Source of the DNA: Rhodobacteraceae bacterium UBA2553
GTDB taxonomy: Bacteria; Pseudomonadota; Alphaproteobacteria; Rhodobacterales; Rhodobacteraceae
Reading direction: 5' to 3'
Assembly (NCBI GenBank): GCA_002340515.1
Contig: DDMF01000154.1
Coordinates: forward strand, 16,516 to 25,292
DNA length: 8,777 nt
Under the pieces are notes generated by a model, which had not been told where the DNA came from, did not search any database, and worked only from the letters and a program-made list of their open reading frames with translations. This document shows, piece after piece, positions 1 to 6,629 of this stretch (positions within the stretch are counted from its first letter, which is position 1; each line of letters begins with the position of its first letter). The position numbers and the translations under genes were made by a program.

Positions 1-1071
1 TGGTTCATGGAAATGAACACGCGCCTTCAGGTCGAACACCCTGTGACCGAAGAGATTACCGGTGTAGATTTGGTGGAATGGCAATTGCGTGTCGCTTCTG
101 GCGAAGGCCTGCCAAAACAACAGCATGAACTGTCGATCAACGGCCACGCCTTTGAAGCGCGCCTTTATGCAGAAGATGTCCCGAAGGGATTTTTGCCCGC
201 CACCGGCACGCTCACACATTTGAAATTTCCGGTTGGGGCGCGATCCGATACCGGTGTGCGCTCTGGCGATACGATCAGCCCGTTTTATGACCCGATGATC
301 GCCAAGATCACCGTGCATGCGGCCACCCGTTCGGCGGCTTTGCGCATGATGTCCACCGCACTGGCCAAGACCGAGGTAGCGGGTTCCGTCACCAATCTGG
401 CCTTCCTTGGTGCGCTGACCCGGCATGAAGGCTTTGCCAAAGGCGAGGTCGATACGGGCCTCATTGAACGCGACTTGGACGCGCTGACCTATGAACCGGG
501 GCCGACGCTGGGCGACATTGGGGCCGCGGCCCTTTGTGCGCTGGATCTGTTGAAGCGTAAAGGATCGGGCTTTACCCTTTGGGGGGGCTTGAACCATTTC
601 GTGACCCTGACCCACGGCGAAGAAAGCTATGACATTGTGGTCACCTCGTATGGAGCAGACCGGCATGTGATTGCGGTGGGGAGAGATAAAATCGAAGCCA
701 CTTGTATGAATGGTCAGTGGAGCATGGGCGACGACCGTGGCCCGCGCGTTGCAAAAGCCGGCAATGTGATCACCGTCTTTGCGCAATCCGGGCTGGAATT
801 CCACATGGCTGATCCGCTGGATCGTGACACAGGTGTCGGGGCCGGGGCTGGCGTGATTGAGGCGCCGATGCCAGGACTTGTGAAAGCCGTCTTTGCCAAA
901 GCGGGCCAAGAGGTGAAGCAAGGCGACCGTCTGGCAATCCTTGAAGCCATGAAAATGGAACATTCGCTGGTGGCTGCGCGTGACGGGGTGGTGGCCGAGG
1001 TGCTCTGTTCCGACGGCGATCAGGTCGAAGCCGGCGCGCCGCTTGTCCGCCTGGAGGAAGAGGATGAGTAA
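1..1071 (+). CDS. mccA: 3-methylcrotonyl-CoA carboxylase, biotin-containing alpha subunit (5' end missing)
   Basis: This is the C-terminal 356 residues of a biotin-dependent acyl-CoA carboxylase; the frame is open at the window edge. The subunit carries biotin and carboxylates it with ATP and bicarbonate. The partner beta subunit, not in the window, passes CO2 to 3-methylcrotonyl-CoA in leucine breakdown. The fragment starts in the biotin carboxylase active site: EMNTR gives Glu4, Asn6 and Arg8, matching E. coli AccC Glu288, Asn290 and Arg292, and GHAFEAR gives Arg54, matching Arg338. The biotin carboxylase C-terminal domain follows, then a less conserved linker domain, then the biotinyl domain with EAMKMEH. 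The biotinylated Lys is residue 318 of the fragment (codon 952-954), 38 residues from the end, the usual position. Sequence alone does not separate methylcrotonyl- from propionyl- or geranyl-CoA carboxylase. The HMG-CoA lyase and methylglutaconyl-CoA hydratase-like genes downstream make the leucine-pathway enzyme the best reading (also called liuD). Confidence 0.93.
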   Translation, partial: WFMEMNTRLQVEHPVTEEITGVDLVEWQLRVASGEGLPKQQHELSINGHAFEARLYAEDVPKGFLPATGTLTHLKFPVGARSDTGVRSGDTISPFYDPMIAKITVHAATRSAALRMMSTALAKTEVAGSVTNLAFLGALTRHEGFAKGEVDTGLIERDLDALTYEPGPTLGDIGAAALCALDLLKRKGSGFTLWGGLNHFVTLTHGEESYDIVVTSYGADRHVIAVGRDKIEATCMNGQWSMGDDRGPRVAKAGNVITVFAQSGLEFHMADPLDRDTGVGAGAGVIEAPMPGLVKAVFAKAGQEVKQGDRLAILEAMKMEHSLVAARDGVVAEVLCSDGDQVEAGAPLVRLEEEDE

Positions 1072-1750
1072 CACAGCCTTTCGTCTTCACCATGTGCAAT
1101 ACGGGCGCTCGTTTCGCGTGCTGTGGCTGATCGAAGAGATCGGGCTGGAGGATAAATTGGGTGTGCCGCTTGACGTGATCCGCTATCAGATCGGGTCGAA
1201 GGAAATGGCGACGGGGGGCTTGGCAAAAGTCTCTCCGGCGACCCGCATTCCCGCGTTGGAAATCGGTGATCTGGTGATGAGCGAAAGTGGGGCCATCACC
1301 GAATATCTGGTGGAAACTTACGCGCCTGATCTTGGCCTGGCTTCTGGTCAGCAAGGGCGCGCCGAGTATTTGCAATGGATCCACTATTCCGAAACCATGG
1401 CCAGCCTGATTGAACAGCTGAACCTGCAGATGGTGTTTTTGCGCCCGCCTGCAAAACCCAGCCCCATCGTAATCAAGCTGAACGTCGCGCGCTTGCGCCA
1501 TACGCTTGCGGGCATGGAAGCGCGGCTTGAGGGGCGCGATTGGTTGCTGGATCAGGGCTTTTCGGCGGCGGACATCATGATGGGGTTCAACCTGTTTGCC
1601 GCGCCCTATTATGTAAAGCTTGAGCAATTTCCAAACCTTATCGCCTATAAGACGCGGATCGAGGCGATTGCGTCACATAAGCGCTGTGTGGCCCGAGAAG
1701 GCGAACAGACGTTTTATGCGCAGGATTTCTATCCTGTGCCTGAGGAGTAA
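1064..1750 (+). CDS. Glutathione S-transferase family protein
   Basis: The gene encodes a 228-residue soluble protein of usual GST length. The N-terminal half is a thioredoxin-like domain (about 1-85) with a Tyr13/Ser16 region where the catalytic hydroxyl normally lies, RIPALE with the expected cis-proline Pro63, and the glutathione-binding Glu74-Ser75 pair in MSESGAITEYL. The helical C-terminal domain (about 95-215) carries the family N-capping motif, Ser167 to Asp170 in FSAADIM. The substrate cannot be told from sequence. I chose the ATG at 1064 because GGAGGAAGAGG lies just upstream and homologous sequence begins there; it overlaps the mccA stop by 8 bases (ATGAGTAA). An in-frame ATG at 980 would add 28 residues read from the mccA reading region and is unlikely. 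Its place inside the leucine operon suggests a link with that pathway, but no leucine step needs a GST, so its role is open. Confidence 0.9.
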   Translation: MSNTAFRLHHVQYGRSFRVLWLIEEIGLEDKLGVPLDVIRYQIGSKEMATGGLAKVSPATRIPALEIGDLVMSESGAITEYLVETYAPDLGLASGQQGRAEYLQWIHYSETMASLIEQLNLQMVFLRPPAKPSPIVIKLNVARLRHTLAGMEARLEGRDWLLDQGFSAADIMMGFNLFAAPYYVKLEQFPNLIAYKTRIEAIASHKRCVAREGEQTFYAQDFYPVPEE

Positions 1751-1756
1751 ATACCC

Positions 1757-2611
1757 ATGGACCAGATTGAGATTTTTGAAGTCGGCCCGCGCGATGGGCT
1801 GCAAAATGAAAAACGCCAAATCCCAACGGCGGAAAAGATTGCGTTGGTTGATCTGTTGTCCGGCGCAGGGTTCAAACGTATTGAAATCGCCAGTTTTGTC
1901 AGCCCCAAATGGGTGCCGCAAATGGCCGACAGTGCGGACGTTCTGGCGGGGATCACCCGCGCGCCCGGTGTTTCGTATGCTGCTCTGACGCCCAACATGC
2001 GCGGGTTTGACGGGGCGATGGCGGCCAAAGCCGATGAGATTGCCATTTTTGGCTCGGCCAGCGAGGGGTTCTCGCAAGCCAACATCAATTGTTCGATTGA
2101 GGAAAGCCTTGAGCGATTCAAGCCGATTGCAGAGGCAGCAAAAATCGCAAAAGTGAAAATGCGCGGCTATATCTCTTGCGTCACAGATTGCCCCTATGAT
2201 GGGGAAACTTCCCCTGAACAGGTGGCGTGGGTGGCACAAAAGCTGATCGACATGGGCTGTTATGAAATCAGTCTTGGTGACACCATTGGACAGGCCACGC
2301 CGCAGAAAATCAACAAGATGTTGGATGCCGTTTTGGGCGTGGCGGCGCCTCAGATGTTTGCAGGCCATTACCATGACACGTCAGGGCGCGCCTGTGACAA
2401 TATTGAGGCGTCCATCGCCAAAGGATTGCGTGTGTTTGATGCGGCTGTAGGTGGTCTGGGCGGCTGTCCCTATGCGCCCGGCGCGCAGGGCAATGTGGCG
2501 TCAGAGGCGGTGCATGACCGTGTGGTGTCTTTGGGCATGACCACCGGGCTGGATCGCGAAATACTGGAGCGCGGGGCCGAAATGGCGCGTGCGATGCGGA
2601 TTGAGGGCTAA
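1757..2611 (+). CDS. mvaB: Hydroxymethylglutaryl-CoA lyase
   Basis: This 284-residue cytoplasmic enzyme splits 3-hydroxy-3-methylglutaryl-CoA into acetyl-CoA and acetoacetate, the last step of leucine degradation. It is a TIM-barrel of the DRE-type aldolase/lyase superfamily. The opening motif EVGPRDGLQNE supplies Arg12 and the metal ligand Asp13. GHYHDT gives metal ligands His204 and His206. The lyase signature VGGLGGCPYAPGAQGN contains catalytic Cys237 and metal ligand Asn246. The glycine-rich loop with its cysteine separates it from homocitrate and isopropylmalate synthases. Length is normal for the bacterial enzyme and all key residues are intact. The start at 1757 has GAGGAG at 1742-1747, nine bases upstream, which overlaps the end of the GST gene. 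The next gene begins four bases after its stop. Also named liuE or hmgL. Confidence 0.96.
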   Translation: MDQIEIFEVGPRDGLQNEKRQIPTAEKIALVDLLSGAGFKRIEIASFVSPKWVPQMADSADVLAGITRAPGVSYAALTPNMRGFDGAMAAKADEIAIFGSASEGFSQANINCSIEESLERFKPIAEAAKIAKVKMRGYISCVTDCPYDGETSPEQVAWVAQKLIDMGCYEISLGDTIGQATPQKINKMLDAVLGVAAPQMFAGHYHDTSGRACDNIEASIAKGLRVFDAAVGGLGGCPYAPGAQGNVASEAVHDRVVSLGMTTGLDREILERGAEMARAMRIEG

Positions 2612-2614
2612 GCC

Positions 2615-3400
2615 ATGAGTTATGAAACCATTTCAATCACCATGGATGATCGTGGTGTTGCGACGCTGCTGCTGGATCGGGCGGAAAAGCACAACGCCAT
2701 GAGCGCGCAGATGATCGAAGAGCTGACCCATGCGGCCCATGCGCTGGGCGCGGATGACAGCGTGCGTGTGGTGATCTTAACGGGTGATGGCAAAAGCTTT
2801 TGTGCCGGCGGTGATCTGCGCTGGATGCAGGACCAGATGGCGGCGGACCCGGTCACGCGCGGGATTGAGGCCAAAAAGCTCGCGATGATGCTGAATGCCT
2901 TGAATATCATGCCAAAACCCTTGATTGCAAAGGTGCAAGGGCAGGCGTTTGGCGGTGGTGTCGGCATGGCGTCTGTGTCGGATGTGTCCATCGGTGTGTC
3001 GGGCGCAAAATTTGGCCTGACCGAAACGCGTTTGGGTCTGATCCCGGCCACCATCGGCCCCTATGTATTGGCCCGTTTGGGCGAGGCGATGGCGCGCCGT
3101 GTGTTCATGTCAGCGCGGATTTTTGACGCTGAAGAGGCCGTCACTTTGGGTCTGTTGGCCAAGGCAGTGGCACCAGAGGATTTGGATGCAGCAGTTGAGG
3201 CTGAAGTGAAACCCTATCTCAGCGTGGCCCCCGGCGCGGTGGCCGAGGCCAAAGCGCTTGCGCGACGTCTTGGTCCACCGATCACCGAAGAGATCATTGA
3301 TGAGACGATTGCCGGTCTGGTTGCACGTTGGGAAAGCGCTGAGGCGCAAGAAGGCATTGCCGCTTTCTTTGCCAAAGAAAAACCGAGCTGGCAGTCGTAA
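2615..3400 (+). CDS. liuC: Enoyl-CoA hydratase/isomerase family protein, probable 3-methylglutaconyl-CoA hydratase
   Basis: This 261-residue crotonase-fold protein is expected to hydrate 3-methylglutaconyl-CoA to HMG-CoA, linking the carboxylase and the lyase encoded just upstream. SFCAGGDL (about 61-68) and AFGGGVGM (111-118) form the oxyanion hole that holds the CoA thioester. Of the two crotonase acid/base glutamates, the second is present (Glu137 in FGLTETRLGLIP), but the first, in GGGxEL of classical hydratases, is replaced by Gly117. From memory, bacterial LiuC proteins share this glycine and the following IPATIGPY-like segment, so I read it as a subfamily mark rather than damage. GAGGG at 2603-2607 is seven bases before the ATG. 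It is the last gene of the cluster. Specificity is inferred from context; a general enoyl-CoA hydratase or isomerase is the alternative. Confidence 0.88.
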   Translation: MSYETISITMDDRGVATLLLDRAEKHNAMSAQMIEELTHAAHALGADDSVRVVILTGDGKSFCAGGDLRWMQDQMAADPVTRGIEAKKLAMMLNALNIMPKPLIAKVQGQAFGGGVGMASVSDVSIGVSGAKFGLTETRLGLIPATIGPYVLARLGEAMARRVFMSARIFDAEEAVTLGLLAKAVAPEDLDAAVEAEVKPYLSVAPGAVAEAKALARRLGPPITEEIIDETIAGLVARWESAEAQEGIAAFFAKEKPSWQS

Positions 3401-3491
3401 ATCGCAGGCGCGGGGCGGCACGTCTTAATCCTGATTGATTTTCTGGGTCTTTGGGGCGGGTGAGTCTCTTTTCAAGGGTCTCTAAACAAAA

Positions 3492-3517
3492 GAGGGCATC
3501 TTTTTAGGGCTGCCCTC
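3492..3517. terminator. Hairpin, possible weak terminator
   Basis: GAGGGCA (3492-3498) and TGCCCTC (3511-3517) form a perfect 7-bp stem with a 12-base loop. No T-run follows on the + strand, so it is not a classical terminator for the leucine operon. Read on the - strand, the stem is followed by TTTTGTTT, which is more terminator-like, but no gene on that strand needs it. It could still act as a 3' end hairpin for the liuC transcript. Confidence 0.3.
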
Positions 3518-3662
3518 GAAATATTTGGTTAACATGTGATGAAGGCGGGGCTGCGCAAGGCCCTGATACTTGTTCAAAAACCCTTGTAAACAAAGGTATG
3601 CTTCACATGTGACGCGAGGTCTTGCGCTAGCATTCACCTGTTTGAATATGTGCCCCGATTGG

Positions 3663-3691
3663 TTGACCCTGACCCTGTGCGGCGGTAAACC
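3663..3691 (+). promoter_or_regulatory. Candidate sigma-70-type promoter of the nuo operon
   Basis: TTGACC (3663-3668) matches five of six bases of the -35 consensus. With a 17-base spacer, the -10 element would be TAAACC (3686-3691), a weak three-of-six match. Alphaproteobacterial promoters often rely on a good -35 with a poor -10, so this is plausible, and it lies 59 bases before the nuoA start. No other pair in the intergenic region is clearly better; TTGCGC (3622) with GAATAT (3644) is a weaker alternative. Confidence 0.35.
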
Positions 3692-3696
3692 GCACA
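3676..3696. promoter_or_regulatory. Inverted repeat TGTGCGG-N7-CCGCACA, possible operator or leader hairpin
   Basis: The two 7-base arms are perfect reverse complements (3676-3682 and 3690-3696), and the 7-base centre is CGGTAAA. The dyad covers the spacer and -10 position of the candidate promoter. That placement suits a repressor or regulator site. If transcription starts further upstream, it would be a stem-loop in the 5' leader instead. I do not recognise the half-site as belonging to a known regulator. Confidence 0.45.
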
Positions 3697-3738
3697 TAGC
3701 TAGCGAATGCGTGTTTGCCCAGATATGGGCCGCATAAA

Positions 3739-3743
3739 AGGAG
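3739..3743 (+). promoter_or_regulatory. Ribosome binding site of nuoA, supports a GTG start
   Basis: AGGAG within AAAAGGAG lies six bases before the GTG at 3750. The protein read from this GTG begins with MEDLLREYLP and lines up with the usual NuoA N-terminus. No in-frame ATG fits better. Confidence 0.8.
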
Positions 3744-3749
3744 CCACAC

Positions 3750-4115
3750 GTGGAAGACCTTCTTCGGGAATACCTCCCAATCATTATTTTCCTCGGACTT
3801 GCCATTGTGATCGGACTCGTTCTGATCATCGCCGCACTGGTCTTGGCAGTTCGCAACCCCGACCCCGAAAAACTGAGCGCTTACGAATGCGGGTTCAACG
3901 CATTTGATGACGCGCGGATGAAGTTTGACGTCCGGTTTTATCTGGTGTCGATCCTTTTCATTATTTTTGATCTCGAAATCGCGTTCCTCTTCCCTTGGGC
4001 TGTGGCCTTTAAGGGGGTCGGACTTGTCGGTTTCTGGTCGATGATGGTGTTCCTTGGCGTGCTGACCATTGGGTTTGCATATGAGTGGAAAAAGGGAGCG
4101 CTCGAATGGGAGTGA
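3750..4115 (+). CDS. nuoA: NADH-quinone oxidoreductase subunit A
   Basis: This is a 121-residue membrane subunit of complex I, homologous to mitochondrial ND3, at the joint between the membrane and peripheral arms near the quinone channel. Three transmembrane helices are visible, at about 10-33, 62-84 and 91-112. The loop between helices 1 and 2 has the family motif SAYECGFNAFDDAR with Cys47, the equivalent of the ND3 loop cysteine that becomes exposed in the deactive mitochondrial enzyme. Helix 2 carries FDLEIAFLFPW with Asp74 and Glu76, acidic residues conserved in the family. Length is typical. Translation starts at GTG 3750. It is the first nuo gene and its end overlaps the nuoB start by 10 bases. 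Confidence 0.97.
   Translation: MEDLLREYLPIIIFLGLAIVIGLVLIIAALVLAVRNPDPEKLSAYECGFNAFDDARMKFDVRFYLVSILFIIFDLEIAFLFPWAVAFKGVGLVGFWSMMVFLGVLTIGFAYEWKKGALEWE
4094..4098 (+). promoter_or_regulatory. Ribosome binding site deciding the nuoB start
   Basis: GGGAG at 4094-4098 sits seven bases before ATG 4106. The second in-frame ATG at 4115 has GGGAG only two bases upstream, and GTG 4085 has no purine-rich site at a useful distance. ATG 4106 is therefore the best nuoB start. Confidence 0.6.
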
Positions 4116-4654
4116 TGGCAGAAGGAATTCAAACCGGGATGAACACGGCGCAAGGCGACCGTGAACACGCCACCCGGTTGTTGAACGATCAGCTGGCCGA
4201 CAAAGGCTTTTTGCTGACCACCACCGACGATATCATCAACTGGGCCCGTACCGGGTCTTTGCACTGGATGACCTTTGGTCTGGCGTGCTGTGCGGTTGAA
4301 ATGATGCACGCGTCGATGCCGCGCTATGATCTGGAACGCTACGGCGTTGCCCCACGGGCCTCCCCACGTCAGTCGGATGTGATGATTGTGGCCGGTACGT
4401 TGACCAACAAAATGGCCCCGGCGCTGCGCAAGGTTTACGACCAGATGCCCGATCCGCGTTACGTGATCTCGATGGGATCCTGCGCAAATGGTGGCGGCTA
4501 TTACCACTATTCCTATTCGGTTGTACGTGGCTGTGACCGCATTGTGCCGGTCGACATCTATGTGCCGGGTTGCCCCCCCACCGCTGAGGCGCTGGTGTAC
4601 GGTATCCTGCAACTGCAACGCAAAATCCGCCGCACCGGCACGATTGCGAGGTAA
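4106..4654 (+). CDS. nuoB: NADH-quinone oxidoreductase subunit B
   Basis: This 182-residue peripheral-arm subunit (PSST/NDUFS7 homologue) binds the [4Fe-4S] cluster N2, the last electron carrier before quinone. The four N2 ligands are present: adjacent Cys61-Cys62 in GLACCAVEMM, Cys126 in MGSCANGGGYY and Cys156 in VPGCPPTAEAL. Conserved PRYDLER and RASPRQSDVMIVAGTLT segments lie between them. The first 30 residues are variable, as in other members. Start chosen at ATG 4106 from ribosome binding site spacing; ATG 4115 and GTG 4085 are alternatives that change only the N-terminus. The gene overlaps the end of nuoA, and nuoC begins three bases after its stop. Confidence 0.97.
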   Translation: MGVMAEGIQTGMNTAQGDREHATRLLNDQLADKGFLLTTTDDIINWARTGSLHWMTFGLACCAVEMMHASMPRYDLERYGVAPRASPRQSDVMIVAGTLTNKMAPALRKVYDQMPDPRYVISMGSCANGGGYYHYSYSVVRGCDRIVPVDIYVPGCPPTAEALVYGILQLQRKIRRTGTIAR

Positions 4655-4657
4655 GTG

Positions 4658-5278
4658 ATGAGTGAAGCCCAAAAAACCGCAAGCCTGAACGAACTTGGCG
4701 CTCTGCTCGAAGCAAAGCGCCCTGATTGTGTGCTGTCATGGGAGGTTGCCTTTGGCGAGCTGACCGTGAATGTGCCGCTGTCGGGCATTCCAGCGTTCAT
4801 CGAGTTTTTGAAGGCCGACAAGGCCTGCAAATTCTCGAGCTTGGTGGATATCACCGCTGTTGATTATCCGTCGCGCGAAGAACGCTTTGACATGGTGTAT
4901 CACTTCCTGTCGATGTACACCAACCAGCGCATCCGCGTGAAGGTTGCCGTGCGCGAAGACGAAATGGTGCCGTCGATCACTGAGGTGCACCGCTCGGCCA
5001 ATTGGTTTGAGCGCGAAGTATTCGATATGTTCGGGATCTTGTTCACCGGCCACCCGGATCTGCGCCGCATTCTGACCGATTACGGCTTTCGCGGTTTTCC
5101 ACTTCGCAAGGATTTCCCGACCTCGGGCTATACCGAAGTGCGTTATGACGAAGTTGAAAAGCGCGTGGTTTATGAACCCGTGTCCTTGACGCAAGAATAT
5201 CGCCAGTTTGACTTTATGTCCCCATGGGAGGGTGCCAATTACATCCTGCCCGGTGATGAAAAAGAGGCCGGTAAATGA
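4658..5278 (+). CDS. nuoC: NADH-quinone oxidoreductase subunit C
   Basis: This is a 206-residue subunit of the peripheral arm (30-kDa/NDUFS3 family) with no cofactor. It packs against NuoD and NuoB near the quinone site. The family signature is clear: EREVFDMFGI from Glu118, then GHPDLRRILTDYGF ending in Asp141-Tyr142, followed by GFPLRKDFP. The C-terminal tail (about 160-206) is typical of the alphaproteobacterial and mitochondrial form and includes FDFMSPWEG. It is separate from nuoD, not fused as in E. coli. I chose ATG 4658 because GAGG (4648-4651) is six bases upstream; a GTG directly before it is too close to that site. Its stop overlaps the next ORF as ATGA. Confidence 0.96.
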   Translation: MSEAQKTASLNELGALLEAKRPDCVLSWEVAFGELTVNVPLSGIPAFIEFLKADKACKFSSLVDITAVDYPSREERFDMVYHFLSMYTNQRIRVKVAVREDEMVPSITEVHRSANWFEREVFDMFGILFTGHPDLRRILTDYGFRGFPLRKDFPTSGYTEVRYDEVEKRVVYEPVSLTQEYRQFDFMSPWEGANYILPGDEKEAGK

Positions 5279-5406
5279 TGCCCTTTTTGATTGAGTGCCT
5301 TGAGCTGGTGACCGCCGCAGTGATGCTGGCGGGGCTGATGCCTCAGTTCAAAAAAACCTGCTTGGTGTCACTAAGCGCATATACAGCTAATGGAAGATGT
5401 TTCTGA
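5275..5406 (+). CDS. Possible small membrane protein of 43 residues between nuoC and nuoD
   Basis: I do not recognise this ORF. It starts at ATG 5275, overlapping the nuoC stop (ATGA), with GAGG at 5264-5267 seven bases upstream, and its TGA overlaps the nuoD ATG at 5406 (TGATG). The signals therefore suit translational coupling at both ends. The first 25 codons encode one hydrophobic segment (about residues 4-22) and use GC-rich third positions like the neighbours. From the A7 run at 5350-5356 onward the codons change to AT-rich and rare ones (CTA, ACA, GGA, AGA), so the second half does not look like selected coding sequence. A -1 shift at the A7 run would instead give a 38-residue protein ending at 5390. 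It may be a truncated or frameshifted small nuo-operon gene, or a chance ORF in a spacer. Confidence 0.4.
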   Translation: MMPFLIECLELVTAAVMLAGLMPQFKKTCLVSLSAYTANGRCF

Positions 5407-6629
5407 TGATGGACGGCTCCAAAGGTTTCGACGACGCCCAAAGCGGCGAACAGAAAATCCGCAACTTCAATATCAACTTTGGCCCGCAACACCCGGCTGC
5501 ACACGGCGTGCTTCGCATGGTGCTGGAGCTGGACGGCGAAATTGTTGAGCGTGCGGACCCGCATATCGGCCTCTTGCACCGCGGCACCGAAAAGCTGATG
5601 GAAAGCCGGACGTATCTGCAAAACCTGCCGTATTTTGACCGGTTGGATTATGTGGCGCCAATGAACCAGGAACATGCTTGGTGTCTGGCGATCGAAAAAC
5701 TGACAGGGGTCGAAGTTCCGCGCCGTGGCTCCTTGATCCGGGTTCTGTTTTCCGAAATCGGTCGTATCCTGAACCACCTTCTGAACATCACCACGCAAGC
5801 CATGGATGTGGGCGCGCTGACGCCGCCACTTTGGGGCTTTGAAGAGCGTGAAAAGCTGATGATTTTCTACGAACGTGCCTGTGGCGCGCGTCTTCACGCG
5901 AACTACTTCCGTCCCGGTGGTGTGCATCAGGATCTGCCAGAAGATTTGATCAACGACATCGAGAAATGGGCCAATGAATACCCTGCCAAGATGGACGATA
6001 TCGACGGGCTGCTGACGGAAAACCGCATCTTTAAACAGCGCAACGCCGATATTGGTGTTGTGACCGAAGAAGAGATCCTCGATTGGGGTTATTCCGGTGT
6101 CATGGTGCGCGGTTCTGGCCTTGCGTGGGATCTGCGCCGTGCGCAACCCTATGAATGTTATGATGAATTTGACTTCCAAATCCCAGTTGGCAAGAACGGC
6201 GATTGCTATGATCGCTATCTTGTGCGGATGGAAGAGATGCGCCAATCGCTGTCGATTATCCACCAAGCCATCGCCAAGCTGCGCGCCCCTGAGGGCCAAG
6301 GTGACGTTATGGCCCGTGGCAAGCTGTCGCCGCCAAAACGCAGCGACATGAAGCGCGATATGGAAAGCCTCATTCACCACTTCAAACTCTATACAGAAGG
6401 GTTCAAGGTTCCCGCTGGCGAAGTATACGCCGCTGTGGAAGCCCCCAAAGGTGAGTTTGGTGTGTTTCTGGTATCAGACGGGTCCAACAAACCCTACCGC
6501 GCCAAAATCCGCGCGCCCGGATATCTGCACCTGCAATCAATGGACCATGTGGCCAAGGGCCACCAGCTCGCCGACGTTGCCGCCATCATCGGCACCATGG
6601 ACGTCGTGTTTGGGGAGATCGACCGCTAA
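5406..6629 (+). CDS. nuoD: NADH-quinone oxidoreductase subunit D
   Basis: This is a 407-residue peripheral-arm subunit (49-kDa/NDUFS2 family), related to the large subunit of NiFe hydrogenases, that forms most of the quinone-binding cavity with NuoB. FGPQHPAAHG gives His29 and His33; the loop histidine His29 is the expected quinone ligand. LHRGTEKLMES (57-67) is the family signature, and PYFDRLDY holds a tyrosine (likely Tyr82) matching the quinone-contact tyrosine of other species. The C-terminus FGEIDR is the conserved family end. Three ATGs compete: 5397, 5406 and 5409. GGAAG (5392-5396) touches the first and lies nine bases before the second, so I chose 5406; 5409 would remove one residue. 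The stop overlaps the next start as TAATG. Confidence 0.97.
   Translation: MMDGSKGFDDAQSGEQKIRNFNINFGPQHPAAHGVLRMVLELDGEIVERADPHIGLLHRGTEKLMESRTYLQNLPYFDRLDYVAPMNQEHAWCLAIEKLTGVEVPRRGSLIRVLFSEIGRILNHLLNITTQAMDVGALTPPLWGFEEREKLMIFYERACGARLHANYFRPGGVHQDLPEDLINDIEKWANEYPAKMDDIDGLLTENRIFKQRNADIGVVTEEEILDWGYSGVMVRGSGLAWDLRRAQPYECYDEFDFQIPVGKNGDCYDRYLVRMEEMRQSLSIIHQAIAKLRAPEGQGDVMARGKLSPPKRSDMKRDMESLIHHFKLYTEGFKVPAGEVYAAVEAPKGEFGVFLVSDGSNKPYRAKIRAPGYLHLQSMDHVAKGHQLADVAAIIGTMDVVFGEIDR

Larger units (their letters stand above)
3401..3749. other. Intergenic region between leucine operon and nuo operon
   Basis: I find no convincing gene in these 349 bases. Reading frames on both strands are short, or run antisense into nuoA with unconserved, low-quality sequence. 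The first 80 bases hold no clear terminator. After that come a hairpin (3492-3517), an AAATATTT palindrome (3519-3526), two ACATGTGA copies, the perfect palindrome TCACATGTGA (3603-3612), two GCTAGC-N8-GTTTG copies, a tandem TGACCC repeat (3664-3675), a dyad (3676-3696), and the nuoA ribosome binding site. It most likely holds the promoter of the nuo operon. Confidence 0.8.

Noticed and set aside
980..1063. Upstream in-frame ATG giving the GST 28 extra residues
   Set aside because: The extra residues are an out-of-frame reading of the mccA biotinyl domain; the GST fold starts properly at 1064 next to a good ribosome binding site.
770..1627. 285-codon open frame on the - strand opposite mccA and the GST gene
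   Set aside because: It is rich in Arg, Pro and His, as expected for a shadow frame, and lacks any family signature.
3584..3596. Near-palindrome around CCTTGTAAACAAAGG
   Set aside because: The arms are offset by one base, leaving only a 4-bp match (TTGT/ACAA); too weak to call an operator.
3482..3856. 124-codon open frame on the - strand across the intergenic region
   Set aside because: Its start lies inside nuoA, there is no ribosome binding site I would trust, and the translation resembles no protein family; the region has promoter-like features instead.
5343..6380. 345-codon open frame on the - strand opposite nuoD
   Set aside because: It is fully antisense to nuoD, whose motifs are intact, and has no recognisable domain.
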